DNA of 56,169 nucleotides from Nitrososphaerales archaeon (GCA_030037995.1 JASHPQ010000134.1:1-56169); one strand, 5' to 3'; positions 42,322-51,635 are shown, numbered from the stretch's first letter. The notes: generated by a model from the sequence alone, not told the origin. Translations and numbers: made by a program.

Positions 42322-43329
42322 TCACGGAACCAGAACCGCCCTCCCCGCGATTTCTCCTCTCTTGAGCCTCTCGAGGATCAGGCTGGCCTCGGACAGCGGA
42401 AAACTCTTCGCCTTTACCTTCACTTTTCCCATCGCCGCTAGCTTGAGAGTCTCCAGCATGTCGCTGCGCGTGCCGATCACGCTCGTCACCACCGAGTACT
42501 CCTCCGGGAACACTACGGAGATCTTTCCCAGGACCGCCATCAGCACGGTACCGCCTCTCTTGATCGATTTGAAAGCCTGGTCGATCGCCGGCTGCGCCGG
42601 GGCGTGAACGAAGATGACGTCGGGTTTGCCGTACTTTGACACGTGCTCATCCAGTTCGGCCGGCGGGATGACGACGTCAGCTCCGAGGTCTCTCGCGAGC
42701 TCCAGCGCCCCCGGGGATCTGTCAACCGCGACCACCTCGGCGCCCGCCAGCTTTGCGAACTGCAGCGACATGTGCCCGACGCCGCCGACGCCTAATACGA
42801 TCACCTTGTTTCCCATCCGCACATCGGCTCTCTTCACGGCCCGGTAGGCCGTGACTCCAGGACAGAAGAGCGGGGCAGCCTCCTCGGCATGGAGATTTTC
42901 GGGCACCGCGTACACGAAGTCGGAAGGCACCGCGATCAGTTCGGCGTAACCCCCGTCGACGGTCTCGCCGGTCACCTTCTTGTTTACGCAGAGTTGCTCC
43001 CGGCCGGTGAGGCAGAATTCGCAGGTCCCGCAAGCCTCGTAGAGCACCTGCACGCCGACCCTGTCCCCAACATGCCATTTCTCGACATCCGCCCCGGTTT
43101 CCGCAACGACCCCGGTAATCTCGTGCCCCGGAATTATGGGCAGTTTGGACGGCACCCCAAATACTCTGAACTCCCCCTCGATCATGTGAAGGTTGGAATG
43201 GCAGACGCCGCACGCCTTGATCTTGATCAGCACATCGTGAGGCCCCACCTTCGGATCCTCGACGGAGGAGGAGTATTGCAGTGGCCCGTCCTCGATCGGC
43301 GCGATTCTCTGTAGTACCTGTGCTCTCAA
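42322..43329 (-). CDS. zinc-dependent alcohol dehydrogenase
   Basis: Medium-chain alcohol dehydrogenase of 335 residues. Catalytic zinc: Cys40 (ACGVCHSN) and His69-Glu70 (PGHE). Structural zinc: Cys100, Cys103, Cys106 and Cys114, all present. NAD loop VLGVGGVGHMSLQFAKLAGA, ending in AVDRS, where the Asp favours NAD over NADP. TTG start. GC-rich compared with the upstream gene. Divergent from dhaL with 78 bases between, suggesting linked control with three-carbon metabolism. Substrate may be a primary alcohol, lactaldehyde or glycerol. Confidence 0.88.
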   Translation of the reverse strand: MRAQVLQRIAPIEDGPLQYSSSVEDPKVGPHDVLIKIKACGVCHSNLHMIEGEFRVFGVPSKLPIIPGHEITGVVAETGADVEKWHVGDRVGVQVLYEACGTCEFCLTGREQLCVNKKVTGETVDGGYAELIAVPSDFVYAVPENLHAEEAAPLFCPGVTAYRAVKRADVRMGNKVIVLGVGGVGHMSLQFAKLAGAEVVAVDRSPGALELARDLGADVVIPPAELDEHVSKYGKPDVIFVHAPAQPAIDQAFKSIKRGGTVLMAVLGKISVVFPEEYSVVTSVIGTRSDMLETLKLAAMGKVKVKAKSFPLSEASLILERLKRGEIAGRAVLVP

Positions 43330-43407
43330 CTGACTCTGCCGTCGCTGATTAAAAAGTCACGATTATTAAGCCAGTCCATTAACTGGAATTCACATCCACT
43401 ATCTCAG

Positions 43408-44073
43408 ATGATCAGGTCCATCAATTCGAAAGATGTAACGTTCATCATCGAAAGCATCGCAAAGAGAGTCCACGAAAAAGTAGGCTACCTCACCGAACTG
43501 GACTCGGCGGTAGGCGACGGCGATCACGGAGCCAATCTGGATCGTGGTTTTGCGGAAGTCGTTCGGCGCGTGGCGCAATCCAAAGAGCCTGATGTTGGTG
43601 TGATTCTAGAATTGACGGGAGCTACTCTCCTGTCCTCAATGGGAGGGGCGTCCGGGCCGCTGTACGGGACCGCCTTTGGAAGAGCTGGGCGTGCATGCAG
43701 AGGAAAACAAGAGATCGGAATTGCAGACATTTCGCTAATGTTCCAGGCGGCGGAGCAGGGCATAGTTTCTCTGGGCGGTGCAAAAGTCGGAGACAAAACC
43801 ATGCTCGATGCGGTTCATCCTGCTGCCGAAGCCGCGAGGCAAGCTGTAGAGCAGGGCCAGGTCGACCTAGTGAGAGCCTTTGAACTGATCACCGCCGGGG
43901 CAGAGGCCGGGCTGGAAACCACGAAGAAGCTCGTCTCCAGAAAGGGACGTGCCTCGTACCTCGGAGAGAGGAGTCTGGGCCACTACGACGTGGGCGCAGC
44001 TTCCTTCTGCATAATGGTTAGGGCAGTGTTTGAGATGCTGAAGAATATGGATGTGCCACGAAATTTAGAGTAG
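43408..44073 (+). CDS. dhaL: dihydroxyacetone kinase subunit DhaL
   Basis: ADP/ATP-binding subunit of dihydroxyacetone kinase, 221 residues. ELDSAVGDGDHGANLDRGF contains Asp32, Asp37 and Asp39, the magnesium ligands; LLSSMGGASGPLYGTAFGRA and GDKTMLDAVHPA follow. It works with DhaK to phosphorylate dihydroxyacetone or a similar short keto-sugar. ATG start. Its 3' end overlaps that of dhaK on the opposite strand by nine bases, an unusual arrangement since the subunits are normally cotranscribed. No DhaM phosphotransfer subunit is in the window. Confidence 0.9.
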   Translation: MIRSINSKDVTFIIESIAKRVHEKVGYLTELDSAVGDGDHGANLDRGFAEVVRRVAQSKEPDVGVILELTGATLLSSMGGASGPLYGTAFGRAGRACRGKQEIGIADISLMFQAAEQGIVSLGGAKVGDKTMLDAVHPAAEAARQAVEQGQVDLVRAFELITAGAEAGLETTKKLVSRKGRASYLGERSLGHYDVGAASFCIMVRAVFEMLKNMDVPRNLE

Positions 44074-45057
44074 TTTCGGGAAGCTAGGAGTACGTTCTGG
44101 TTCGAGCAACAGCTCTTTCATCTCGTCGTCCACTCTCAGAAGCGTAAGCGATACCCCTGCCATGTCCAGCGAGGTAACAAAGCTCCCAGCAAAAGACCTA
44201 AAAATCTTTGTACCATTTTCATGGAGAAGCTTCACCACTTTCCGAGAAAAAATGAGAAGCTCCATCATCGGCGTGGCGCCCATGCCGTTCACCATCAACA
44301 CGACTTCCTCCTCCCTCCGCAAGACGAGATCCTTGGAAACCCGATCATAGAGCACGGTCGCTACTTCGTTGGCCGCCATCATTCTAGTTCTTTGGATTCC
44401 CGGTTCTCCGTGTACGCCAATCCCCAGCTCCTGCTCGTCCTCCTGAAGCGCAAACATGGGCTTTCCCACCCTCGGCAGGGTGCAGGAAGTTAGGGCGACG
44501 CCCATCGAGCGGGTGTTCGCCACAACTCTCTCTCCGATTCTCTGGGTATCAAGCAAATTGTCGCCACGCTCCGCGGCAGCCCCTGCAATCTTGAGTGCAA
44601 ATATAGTTCCAGCAACTCCACGCCTATTTTCAGGACTCTCCACTGCCACATCGTCGTTTACGACCACGCGCCCGATCTCTATTCCATCGTCGGAAGCCAT
44701 TTCCTCTGCCAGCTTAAAGTTCATGAGGTCTCCAGAGTAGTTGTTGATGATCAAAAGAACCCCTCGCCCGCCGTGCACGTTACGAATGGCAGAATAGATC
44801 TGGTCCGGCGGCGGCGCTGTGAATACCTCGCCCGCGATCGAAGCATCCAGCATTCCTTTTCCCACAAATCCCCCGTGCAGCGGCTCATGGCCGCTCCCCC
44901 CGCCGCTTACCAACGAAACTTTTCCCTTCACCGGAGATTCCTTCCTCAAAATAACATTCGAATTGGGGAAGCGCTGAAGGATGTTCGGATAGAGAAGAGT
45001 CAGGCCGTCAAGTTCTTCGTCGACCACGAGGTTTACGTCATTCACGAGCTTTTTCAT
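44065..45057 (-). CDS. dhaK: dihydroxyacetone kinase subunit DhaK
   Basis: Substrate-binding subunit, about 330 residues from the ATG at 45057. VSGGGSGHEPLHGGFVGKGM (50-69) and NYSGD (Asp110) line the active site and His216 in GVHGEPG forms the covalent hemiaminal with the substrate. I prefer the ATG at 45057 because a TATA-like box at 45092-45101 would start the message near 45070; a longer frame from 45090 adds 11 unlikely residues. Convergent with dhaL. It may take up dihydroxyacetone made by alcohol dehydrogenases or aldolases encoded nearby. Confidence 0.9.
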   Translation of the reverse strand: MKKLVNDVNLVVDEELDGLTLLYPNILQRFPNSNVILRKESPVKGKVSLVSGGGSGHEPLHGGFVGKGMLDASIAGEVFTAPPPDQIYSAIRNVHGGRGVLLIINNYSGDLMNFKLAEEMASDDGIEIGRVVVNDDVAVESPENRRGVAGTIFALKIAGAAAERGDNLLDTQRIGERVVANTRSMGVALTSCTLPRVGKPMFALQEDEQELGIGVHGEPGIQRTRMMAANEVATVLYDRVSKDLVLRREEEVVLMVNGMGATPMMELLIFSRKVVKLLHENGTKIFRSFAGSFVTSLDMAGVSLTLLRVDDEMKELLLEPERTPSFPKLL

Positions 45058-45091
45058 GTTCAGAGATAGCGTACAAAACGGGAAAACCACA

Positions 45092-45101
45092 TCTATAAAG
45101 A
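45092..45101 (-). promoter_or_regulatory. TATA-like box for dhaK
   Basis: Minus-strand TCTTTATAGA about 40 bases before the ATG at 45057. Confidence 0.4.
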
Positions 45102-45194
45102 ATAGAGAGTAGTTTCGGTTTTGGGTAACTTAAGGGATTTTCTCGCCGTTAATCATCGATGGCTGGACGCTCGGCTCGTGCGATCAGGTAGAAT

Positions 45195-45530
45195 CTAACG
45201 TTCCTGTTCCTTGGCAACCTCACGCTGGTGGCGCGGGCAAAGCATACATCCCTTCATCGATTCCATTTCTTTGAGGCTCTGATACGCTATGACCTCGGAT
45301 ACGTCCTTGCCAAGATCTTTTGCCAGCTCATTTAGCACCCGATCGTAAATCTTCCAGATTTGCTCGGCGGAGGTAATGTTCTGTTCCGTCAAACTCAGCC
45401 TTTGCACTATTCTGCCGATCATCTTTTCCCCGGCCGATTCTTTGAAGATCTGGATAATCGACTCTTCCAGACAGATTGGAAAACCGTGCCTCTTGCAGGC
45501 TTTTATTCTGCTTATCGTCCACTCGTCCAT
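45195..45530 (-). CDS. conserved-looking hypothetical protein with C-terminal CxxC
   Basis: A 111-residue soluble helical protein from the ATG at 45530 (a TTG at 45539 would add three residues). It starts MDEWTISRIKACKRHGFPIC and ends with KGCMLCPRHQREVAKEQER, where C-M-L-C-P-R-H could bind zinc or a cluster. Regular charged helices lie between. Codon pattern is that of a real gene. I cannot assign a function. Confidence 0.6.
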   Translation of the reverse strand: MDEWTISRIKACKRHGFPICLEESIIQIFKESAGEKMIGRIVQRLSLTEQNITSAEQIWKIYDRVLNELAKDLGKDVSEVIAYQSLKEMESMKGCMLCPRHQREVAKEQER

Positions 45531-45658
45531 TGCCTGCAAATTCGGTTCAACTATTAATCATTGGGTCTCGCTCGATATGGAATAGCTCCCGAATCTATGC
45601 GTGAATCAGAAGTACAGATCTGAAATCTGATCCTAAGCTAATTCCTAGGACCAAAGTC

Positions 45659-45847
45659 GTGCTGAATTCAGACTTTTTGACTTTGCCGGTTGCCGGAAGG
45701 AAAAAGCTACGATACGGATTTGAGGTCGCCGGTCTCATCAAGAACCGAAAACTGGACAGAATCTATTTTCATATACGACAGACTTGCAAGAAACCGAAAG
45801 ACATACGAGAATTGAAGATCTATCGATCAAAGGATGCCTGCTTTTGA
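45659..45847 (+). CDS. small basic hypothetical protein
   Basis: A 62-residue frame from a GTG. Content is Lys/Arg-rich (LTLPVAGRKKLRYGFEVAGL, then RKLDRIYFHIRQTCKKPKD). No motif recognised. It lies 29 bases before the cupin gene in the same direction, so it could be its leader gene or a chance frame. Confidence 0.3.
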   Translation: MLNSDFLTLPVAGRKKLRYGFEVAGLIKNRKLDRIYFHIRQTCKKPKDIRELKIYRSKDACF

Positions 45848-45876
45848 AATCCCGGATTGAGAATAGGGTGTAAGAA

Positions 45877-46200
45877 ATGGAGTGCTTCCGGTTGTCCGAC
45901 CTTGAAGACAGGCGAGAGATTGAGGGGAATCTCTACCTCCAGTTCCTTTCCAAGGAAAAGCTGAGCGTCGGGGTGTACAAGCTGAAAGCTGGAGTAATCG
46001 ATCCGCAAAATCCGCACAAAGAAGATGAGGTCTATTATGTCGTACAAGGACGAGCGAAGATCCGCGTGGGTACGGAAAGAAAAGAGGTCAGTCCCGGAAG
46101 TATCATTTACGTCGGGGCTGGGGTCAATCACAAATTCATAGACATCAAGGAAGATCTAGAAGTTCTGGTATTTTTTGCGCCGGCTCATACGCCGTCGTAA
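45877..46200 (+). CDS. single-domain cupin protein
   Basis: A 107-residue cupin barrel. Motif 1 is reduced: PQNPHKEDEVYYVVQGRAKI, with one His and the Glu of E-D-E; motif 2 is PGSIIYVGAGVNHKFIDI, with His in N-H-K. Enough ligands remain for a mononuclear metal site. ATG start. Could be an isomerase, a sugar-binding or a dioxygenase-type small cupin; context does not decide. Confidence 0.8.
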   Translation: MECFRLSDLEDRREIEGNLYLQFLSKEKLSVGVYKLKAGVIDPQNPHKEDEVYYVVQGRAKIRVGTERKEVSPGSIIYVGAGVNHKFIDIKEDLEVLVFFAPAHTPS

Positions 46201-46267
46201 CTGCTACTCCTTGGGGTTTGGGTTGAGCGCATTTTCGCCAGAACTTCCTTGTGGCATCGACGATCTG

Positions 46268-46717
46268 CTACCAGCTGGCTCTGGTGGGCGAAACGTGCAA
46301 TTCGTTGTATTCCTGCGCCACGTTGTAGGCATCAAGGGCCTGCCAGAACCAGCCCCCGACAAAAAATAACCCGAAAAGGATCATTCCCACGTACCCGATG
46401 AGTATGATCGTGAGCACGACGCTCAGCCAAAACAGTCCTCCGATCAGGAGGCCGATGAAAAAAAGGCCGATCCCGCGTGCGAGCCTTCCCGCGTAGAAAT
46501 GCCCCACACCCCATAATCCGAAGAGTCCAAGGCTCAGGGCGAGACTCGCAGCGATCCAAGGCCTTTTTTTTACGCGATAGTTACCCGTCGTTGTTCCCAT
46601 GGTTTCATAGGGCTGACGGGAGGAGAAGCTAGAGTGTTTTCGGAGGGAAGCGCCGCAGTACTGGCAGTACGCGAGATTGGGCTCGACTATATGTCCGCAG
46701 GTTGAGCAAAACTCCAT
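46268..46717 (-). CDS. zinc-ribbon membrane protein with TM2-like domain
   Basis: A 149-residue protein. The N-terminal zinc ribbon has C4-x2-C7 and C18-x2-C21 (FCSTCGH, YCQYCGA). A linker leads to three or so hydrophobic helices; the first pair, GLFGLWGVGHFYAGRLARGI, has the G-x-x-x-F-Y-x-G-R turn of TM2 proteins. Common archaeal membrane architecture of unknown function. ATG start. Just downstream, on the same strand, of the Amt gene (33 bases), so possibly cotranscribed. Confidence 0.75.
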   Translation of the reverse strand: MEFCSTCGHIVEPNLAYCQYCGASLRKHSSFSSRQPYETMGTTTGNYRVKKRPWIAASLALSLGLFGLWGVGHFYAGRLARGIGLFFIGLLIGGLFWLSVVLTIILIGYVGMILFGLFFVGGWFWQALDAYNVAQEYNELHVSPTRASW

Positions 46718-46750
46718 GATGTTAATACTCCTAATCGAACCTGCGATATT

Positions 46751-48034
46751 TTAGGATCGGTGTGCCTCCAGATCAGCCTTCATCTTCGGCGGCACAAGGA
46801 TTCCGTGAAAGGCTACGCTCACTAACTTTATCGTTACGAAAGAGATCGCAAAAACAGCCGCGAACACCACAATTATGCCCAAAGCCTCGATCCCCAGCTG
46901 GTGGAGCGCCGCCGTCCCTCCCCCGAAAAGCAATCCGTTCGGTATGGTTGGGTTTCCCGAAGCTGTGGTATAGATCGACTGGGAGAAAACCCCTATCATC
47001 AGTACTCCGAACAGCCCGCCGGTCAGATGTCCAGGCAAAAGGCCGACGGGATCTGTAAAGAATTTTCTTTTTGCAAACCATGTTTCTGCAGCATAGAAGA
47101 GCGGTCCTGAAATGATCCCGAGAAGGATTGCACTTGCCGGGCTCACAAATCCCGCAACCGGCGTAATCACGATGAGTCCCATTAACACGCCGTTCGACAT
47201 GTTGATCAGACCGGGGTTGCGCTTTTCCCTCCAGTAGGTAGTCAGCATCAGCGATAGAAAGCTGGAACTTGCGCAGAGAAATGTCGCGAGTACCACCGCG
47301 ATGGCCGACGAATTGAAGGCGAGCACGCTTCCCGGATTGAAGCCGAACCACCCGACCCAGAGTAGAATGATGGAAAGCGTGAGCCAGTTAGGGCTGACGT
47401 TGATCGGAACCTGGAGGCTCTCCTTCAGCCCGGCTCGTTTCTCCTCCGACCACAGCTGGAACAGTATCGCCAGGCCCGCAGCTCCGGCGGCGCCGTGCAC
47501 TACGAGGCCACCAGCAAAATCTCGCATCCCCAAAAGGTACAGCCAGCCCGTTGGGTTCCAGATCCAAGCAGCGGGCAGATTCCAGATTATCAAAAAATAG
47601 ACTACGGAAAAGATCGCAAAGGCCTCCAGCTTCACCTTCTTCAACACCACCACGCCCACCAAGGCCAGAGTCACCGTGGCAAACGCGGTCTCGAAGAAAA
47701 AGTACGTTCCCATCGAAAGGCCCGTGTTAAAGTACTGCGACGTCATCGACCAAAACACAGCGGTCGCGTTCGAAGCACCGCCGAGGAAAAATCCCGGAGA
47801 ATAAAGTGGCGAGCCGATTATGCCGCCGATAGTGGGCGCAAAGGCTGTGTTGAAGCCCACGATCGCCATAACGAAGAATCCGATCCCGGTGATGAGCATG
47901 ACCTTCAGCAAGCTAGTGTGGGAGTATTCCTCTCCCAGCTCTCCGACTTCGAGCAGGCCGACCGAACCGGTCATGGTAAAGACGAGGAGCGCCGCGATGA
48001 GGACAAACAGATTGTTTGCAACGAAGTCCGCCAA
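46751..48034 (-). CDS. amt: ammonium transporter (Amt family)
   Basis: Ammonium channel of 427 residues and 11 membrane helices. The pore His pair is present as His180 (GGLVVHGAAG) and His336 (GHLTGGLFG), with Asp172 in MRDFAGG; WVGWFGFNPGS and GLIVITPVAGFVSPASA are Amt signatures. TTG start. No signal peptide beyond the first helix and no PII (GlnK) gene alongside, though PII usually follows amt. It supplies nitrogen for assimilation; there is no ammonia monooxygenase in the window, so it does not indicate an ammonia oxidiser. Confidence 0.9.
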   Translation of the reverse strand: MADFVANNLFVLIAALLVFTMTGSVGLLEVGELGEEYSHTSLLKVMLITGIGFFVMAIVGFNTAFAPTIGGIIGSPLYSPGFFLGGASNATAVFWSMTSQYFNTGLSMGTYFFFETAFATVTLALVGVVVLKKVKLEAFAIFSVVYFLIIWNLPAAWIWNPTGWLYLLGMRDFAGGLVVHGAAGAAGLAILFQLWSEEKRAGLKESLQVPINVSPNWLTLSIILLWVGWFGFNPGSVLAFNSSAIAVVLATFLCASSSFLSLMLTTYWREKRNPGLINMSNGVLMGLIVITPVAGFVSPASAILLGIISGPLFYAAETWFAKRKFFTDPVGLLPGHLTGGLFGVLMIGVFSQSIYTTASGNPTIPNGLLFGGGTAALHQLGIEALGIIVVFAAVFAISFVTIKLVSVAFHGILVPPKMKADLEAHRS

Positions 48035-48256
48035 TTCAATGACGCTCGATAAAATGCCTTTCTTTTGCCTAAAAAATTTCAGATAAAAAATCTTTCAAAA
48101 AATACCGTTTAGTCGTTGATGTCCAAGCGCAATTCTTCAATATTTGCAAAACCTCTAGGAAGCACTTGTCGGACGGTTGCTAATCACGGCTATGCTACCA
48201 TAGCCCGCAACCGATCTCGGAAACTTTTAGATCATTCTCAAAGTGGTCTCAGCCGG

Positions 48257-48496
48257 TCAGGCCCGGGTGGAATCCACTTCTTGAATCCATTCGCACTCTA
48301 TCCCGGCTTGTTCGTGATGATGCGCTACCGCCTCTTTGCTCGGGGCATTAAGCACGCAAAATACCTTGTTGCTTTCCTTGCTGTAAAGGATATCATGGTG
48401 TGTTACCCCGAACTTATCTTTTGGGGCACTCTGAAGTTTCTTTAACATTTCAGGAGTGAGCGACCCCATTTCGTGCGTATCGATGTACTTGGGCAT
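48257..48496 (-). CDS. small DUF4242-type (SCO4226-like) protein
   Basis: A 79-residue ferredoxin-like fold protein. It begins MPKYIDTHEMGSLTPEMLKK and has KFGVTHHDILYSKESNKVFC and the NAPSKEAVAHHHEQAG helix, which fit the DUF4242/SCO4226 family of small His-rich metal-binding proteins. ATG start. Upstream of amt on the same strand with 222 bases between. Nickel binding is known for one family member; here it is inference. Confidence 0.65.
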   Translation of the reverse strand: MPKYIDTHEMGSLTPEMLKKLQSAPKDKFGVTHHDILYSKESNKVFCVLNAPSKEAVAHHHEQAGIECEWIQEVDSTRA

Positions 48497-48664
48497 TCAA
48501 GAGAGCTCAACTTCCAGTAGCAATTTATAAGGTTTCTTTGGCGTCTCTGGCCTCTGCCTCTCGCCACGTCTCAAAAGAGTTGAATCCCTTCGTGCTGTGT
48601 TTTAGAAAAAAGTCGTTCTAGAGCTACCTGGGGAGTCTCTCAGCACACAATAACCGTTACGATC

Positions 48665-50146
48665 CTACGTGGCTTTCTCTTCCTGGATCCTAGTTGCATC
48701 CCCACTCGATCCAACAGCAACCGGTTTACCCCTCATCAGAGAGGGGGCGATAGCGGCGGCATTGACGAGGGCGAGGATGATTAGAGCGATCCGAAAGCCG
48801 TTGAGAAATTCAGATCTCGCGATCGCGAGCAAGTCCGGTAGTATCGTTCCCTGTACCAGAGGGGAGAGCAAAGTATAGGGGATGCCGAAAGTCAGGAATA
48901 GTATCGCCGCTCCGTAGCTTGCAGTTATCCCGACATTGAACATTGTCTGACGAAAGCCGGAAGCGATGCCGATGCGGTTCACTGGAACTCCGCTGACTAT
49001 GGCCCTCGTATTCGTGGGATTGAAGATTCCGTTGCCTGCACCCACGAACGCGATGACAACAGCGAGGAAGGCGTACCCCGTGGTCTCTCCAAAAATGATC
49101 ATGCCGAGTATGGCAATCGTGCCCACCACAAGTCCCAGTGTTGCTAAAATCTGCGGAGAGTACTTGTCCGAGAGTTTTCCTCCCCAGAGCGAGAATACCA
49201 GGTACGTGCCGTCCAGCGGCAGGATCGCCAGCCCGGCTTGGAGCGGCGAGTAGCCCAGGCCGACCTGGAAGTAAAAAGCAAGGAGAACTATCACCGCGTT
49301 CAAAACTATGGAATTCAAAAGCTGCGCGACTCCACCCATCGCAAAGGATCTGATCTTAAACAAACTGGGATCGAGCAGAGGGTTGGAAATCCTAGATTCG
49401 ACCTTCGCAAAGACAGCGATGAAAGCAATGCCCGCGATCAAGAGACCGAAACCGAGATCAAAGGAACCGGCGCCGTAGCTCAGGTACGTGATTCCGAGCA
49501 GGGCGGAGGTCAACCCGATGGAAAAGAGCGCGAACCCGGCCCAGTCCATCTTCTTGGAGGGATCAAGAACGGAAATTTCTTTGAGCCGCTTGTACGCCCA
49601 TACTGTTCCAAAAATGCCAATCGGGATGTTAACGTAGAAGAGGCCGCGCCAGTCCACGATGGAGAGGACGATCCCGGATAGCGTCAGACCCGCGACATTT
49701 CCCAGCCGGATCGCCGTTTGGTTTATCCCGAGCATCGTTCCGAGCTCGCTCTTCGGGCTCGCGTCCACGACTATCGCGTAACTGTTGGTGATGAGGAGGG
49801 CAAAACCCACTCCCTGGATCACCCGGAACCCGATGAGCTGGAAGGGATCTTGCGCCAGCGCGGAGAGGAGCGAGCCAACGGTGAAGATGACGAACCCGAG
49901 GTTGTACATCTTTACGCGGCCGAACTGGTCCGCAATCCTGCCCACGAGAAGCAGGCCGACCGTTCCCGCGAGGAGGTACGCCTGTCCGATCCAGATCACC
50001 TCTTCCGTGCTCGCGTGGAGCTGGTGCGCCACTGTCGGCAGGCCGATGACGAGAATCCTGGCATCCAAACCGGACATAAAAGTCCCGATCGTCGTGACAG
50101 TGAGCGCGGTCCACTTGTACTGCAAGCTTCGTGATTTCACTGCCAT
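48665..50146 (-). CDS. MFS drug/organic-ion exporter (DHA2 type, 14 helices)
   Basis: Major facilitator of 493 residues. The first helix has MSGLDARILVIGLPTV, the DHA2 motif D1; GRIADQFGRVKMYNLG is motif A; LGNVAGLTLSGIVLSIVDWR contains a motif C-like stretch. Proton-driven export of an organic compound is likely. Start at 50146 (ATG). Divergent from the GcvT-like gene with 54 bases between, so the two may be co-regulated. GC-rich. Confidence 0.85.
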   Translation of the reverse strand: MAVKSRSLQYKWTALTVTTIGTFMSGLDARILVIGLPTVAHQLHASTEEVIWIGQAYLLAGTVGLLLVGRIADQFGRVKMYNLGFVIFTVGSLLSALAQDPFQLIGFRVIQGVGFALLITNSYAIVVDASPKSELGTMLGINQTAIRLGNVAGLTLSGIVLSIVDWRGLFYVNIPIGIFGTVWAYKRLKEISVLDPSKKMDWAGFALFSIGLTSALLGITYLSYGAGSFDLGFGLLIAGIAFIAVFAKVESRISNPLLDPSLFKIRSFAMGGVAQLLNSIVLNAVIVLLAFYFQVGLGYSPLQAGLAILPLDGTYLVFSLWGGKLSDKYSPQILATLGLVVGTIAILGMIIFGETTGYAFLAVVIAFVGAGNGIFNPTNTRAIVSGVPVNRIGIASGFRQTMFNVGITASYGAAILFLTFGIPYTLLSPLVQGTILPDLLAIARSEFLNGFRIALIILALVNAAAIAPSLMRGKPVAVGSSGDATRIQEEKAT

Positions 50147-50218
50147 CCTGCGCGGTCTAAAACAGCTTCTGATTCGGGGCGAAACTTACATAGTTCGCGC
50201 TTGCGAAACTGGCGACGC

Positions 50219-51328
50219 ATGACAAAATTCACTCCTCTCTATGGGGTGCACATGGCGCTCGGCGCGGAAATGATCACTACCTCCGCCGGCTACAGGATGC
50301 CGGCGCACTACAGACCGTTGGAAGAGGAGCACAGAGCGGTCAGGGAAAGGGCGGGGATGATGGACATCTCGCTCATGGGGCGAATAGATATCAAGGGGCG
50401 GGACGCCTTTCGCTTTCTCCAGCGCGTCGCAGCCAACGACGCCGAGAAGCTTTCGGATGGCCAGCTCATGTACACGACGCTTTGTAACGAGGAAGGTGGG
50501 ATCGTGGACGACCTCACGGTCTGGAGGTTTTCAGCTGATCACTATCGCATCGTTACGTCTTCGATCATGAGGTACAGGACGATGAAGTGGCTCCAAGATC
50601 AGGTCGGGGATCAGGAAGACGTGTATCTTACCGACATCAGCTCCAGTCTCGGCATGATCGCGGTGCAGGGCCCGAAGTCAAGGGAGCTCCTCCAGGACAT
50701 CTTCGACGGGAACATGGGCGCTCTAAAATTCTTCCATTTCACTTCCGGAAAACTCTCCGGCGGCATCCCGGCTTTGATTGCCCGCGTCGGGTTCTCCGGC
50801 GAGCTCGGATTTGAGTGCTACTTTGGAGCGGAAGACACGGTGGAAGCCTGGAACAAGATCTTTGAAGCTGGGAAGAAGTACGGTGCACTCCCGTACGGGT
50901 TTGACGCGCTCGACTCGCTCCGCTTTGAGAAGGGATACATCTTTTACGGGTACGAGGTGACGCAGGAGAACAACCCGTTCGAATGCGGCCTCGAAAGGTG
51001 GGTCGCGTTTGATAAAAGGGGAGGTTTTCTTGGGAGGGAAGCTCTCCTTCACGTGAAGGAGGCCGGACCGACGAAAAAACTCGTAGCTCTTGAGGTCGAA
51101 GGTGACGACCTGCTGCCGGAGAAGCGGCCGGTCAGGGCGGAGGACGGCGTGGCAATAGGAGAAACAGTTTACGGCTTCAAGGGCCTGTCGGTGGGGAAGA
51201 ACCTCGCCTGGGCGTGGATCAAAACTGCTTATGCGAAAGATGGAAAAAAAGTCACGATCGACGGCAGGAGTGCGAGAATCGCCCCGTTAAGATACTACGA
51301 TCCCGAGGGAAAGAGGATGAAGGGTTAG
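50219..51328 (+). CDS. aminomethyltransferase (GcvT)-family protein
   Basis: Tetrahydrofolate-dependent aminomethyltransferase fold, 369 residues from the ATG at 50219 (a longer frame begins at 50201). It opens TKFTPLYGVHMALGAEM, like GcvT, then MPAHYRPLEEEHRAVRERAG and DISLMGRIDIKGRDAFRFLQ. The C-terminal half has GFSGELGFECYF and the Y-D-P-E-G-K-R ending. There is no gcvH or gcvP beside it, so it may be a demethylase for glycine betaine, dimethylglycine or an aryl methyl ether rather than part of glycine cleavage. Confidence 0.8.
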   Translation: MTKFTPLYGVHMALGAEMITTSAGYRMPAHYRPLEEEHRAVRERAGMMDISLMGRIDIKGRDAFRFLQRVAANDAEKLSDGQLMYTTLCNEEGGIVDDLTVWRFSADHYRIVTSSIMRYRTMKWLQDQVGDQEDVYLTDISSSLGMIAVQGPKSRELLQDIFDGNMGALKFFHFTSGKLSGGIPALIARVGFSGELGFECYFGAEDTVEAWNKIFEAGKKYGALPYGFDALDSLRFEKGYIFYGYEVTQENNPFECGLERWVAFDKRGGFLGREALLHVKEAGPTKKLVALEVEGDDLLPEKRPVRAEDGVAIGETVYGFKGLSVGKNLAWAWIKTAYAKDGKKVTIDGRSARIAPLRYYDPEGKRMKG

Positions 51329-51398
51329 AGGAATCCAAGGCCACCACTGATCGAAATACTTTAACCGAAGTACCCGCATCACTACGTCTGTATTATCT

Positions 51399-51635
51399 TT
51401 GACCGCGAAAGCATTCCTGTTGATCAGTGCGGAGATTGGACGAGAAAGAGACGTTGCCAAGGAGCTGGAGGCGATCCAGAATGTCAAGGAGGTTCACGTA
51501 ACTTATGGCGTCTACGACGTGATCGCAAAGGTCGAGGCGGAAAGCCCGGAGAAATTAAAGGAGACGATAACAAATAGGATCAGATCTCTGGAGCACATCA
51601 AATCGACCCTTACTATGGTCGTCGTTGAAGAGTAG
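51399..51635 (+). CDS. stand-alone RAM (Lrp/AsnC effector) domain protein
   Basis: A 78-residue protein equal to the ligand-binding half of Lrp/AsnC regulators: AFLLISAEIGRERDVAKELE, then VKEVHVTYGVYDVIAKVEAE, with the G-x-Y-D turn that binds effectors, and LTMVVVEE at the end. No DNA-binding domain. Such proteins are common in archaea and modulate full-length Lrp proteins or act as small-molecule sensors. TTG start; a TATA-like AATACTTTAA lies about 45 bases before it. Confidence 0.82.
   Translation: MTAKAFLLISAEIGRERDVAKELEAIQNVKEVHVTYGVYDVIAKVEAESPEKLKETITNRIRSLEHIKSTLTMVVVEE

Noticed and set aside
46751-48034. Amt gene as a sign of an ammonia-oxidising thaumarchaeon
   Set aside because: Amt proteins are universal for nitrogen uptake and no amo genes are present.
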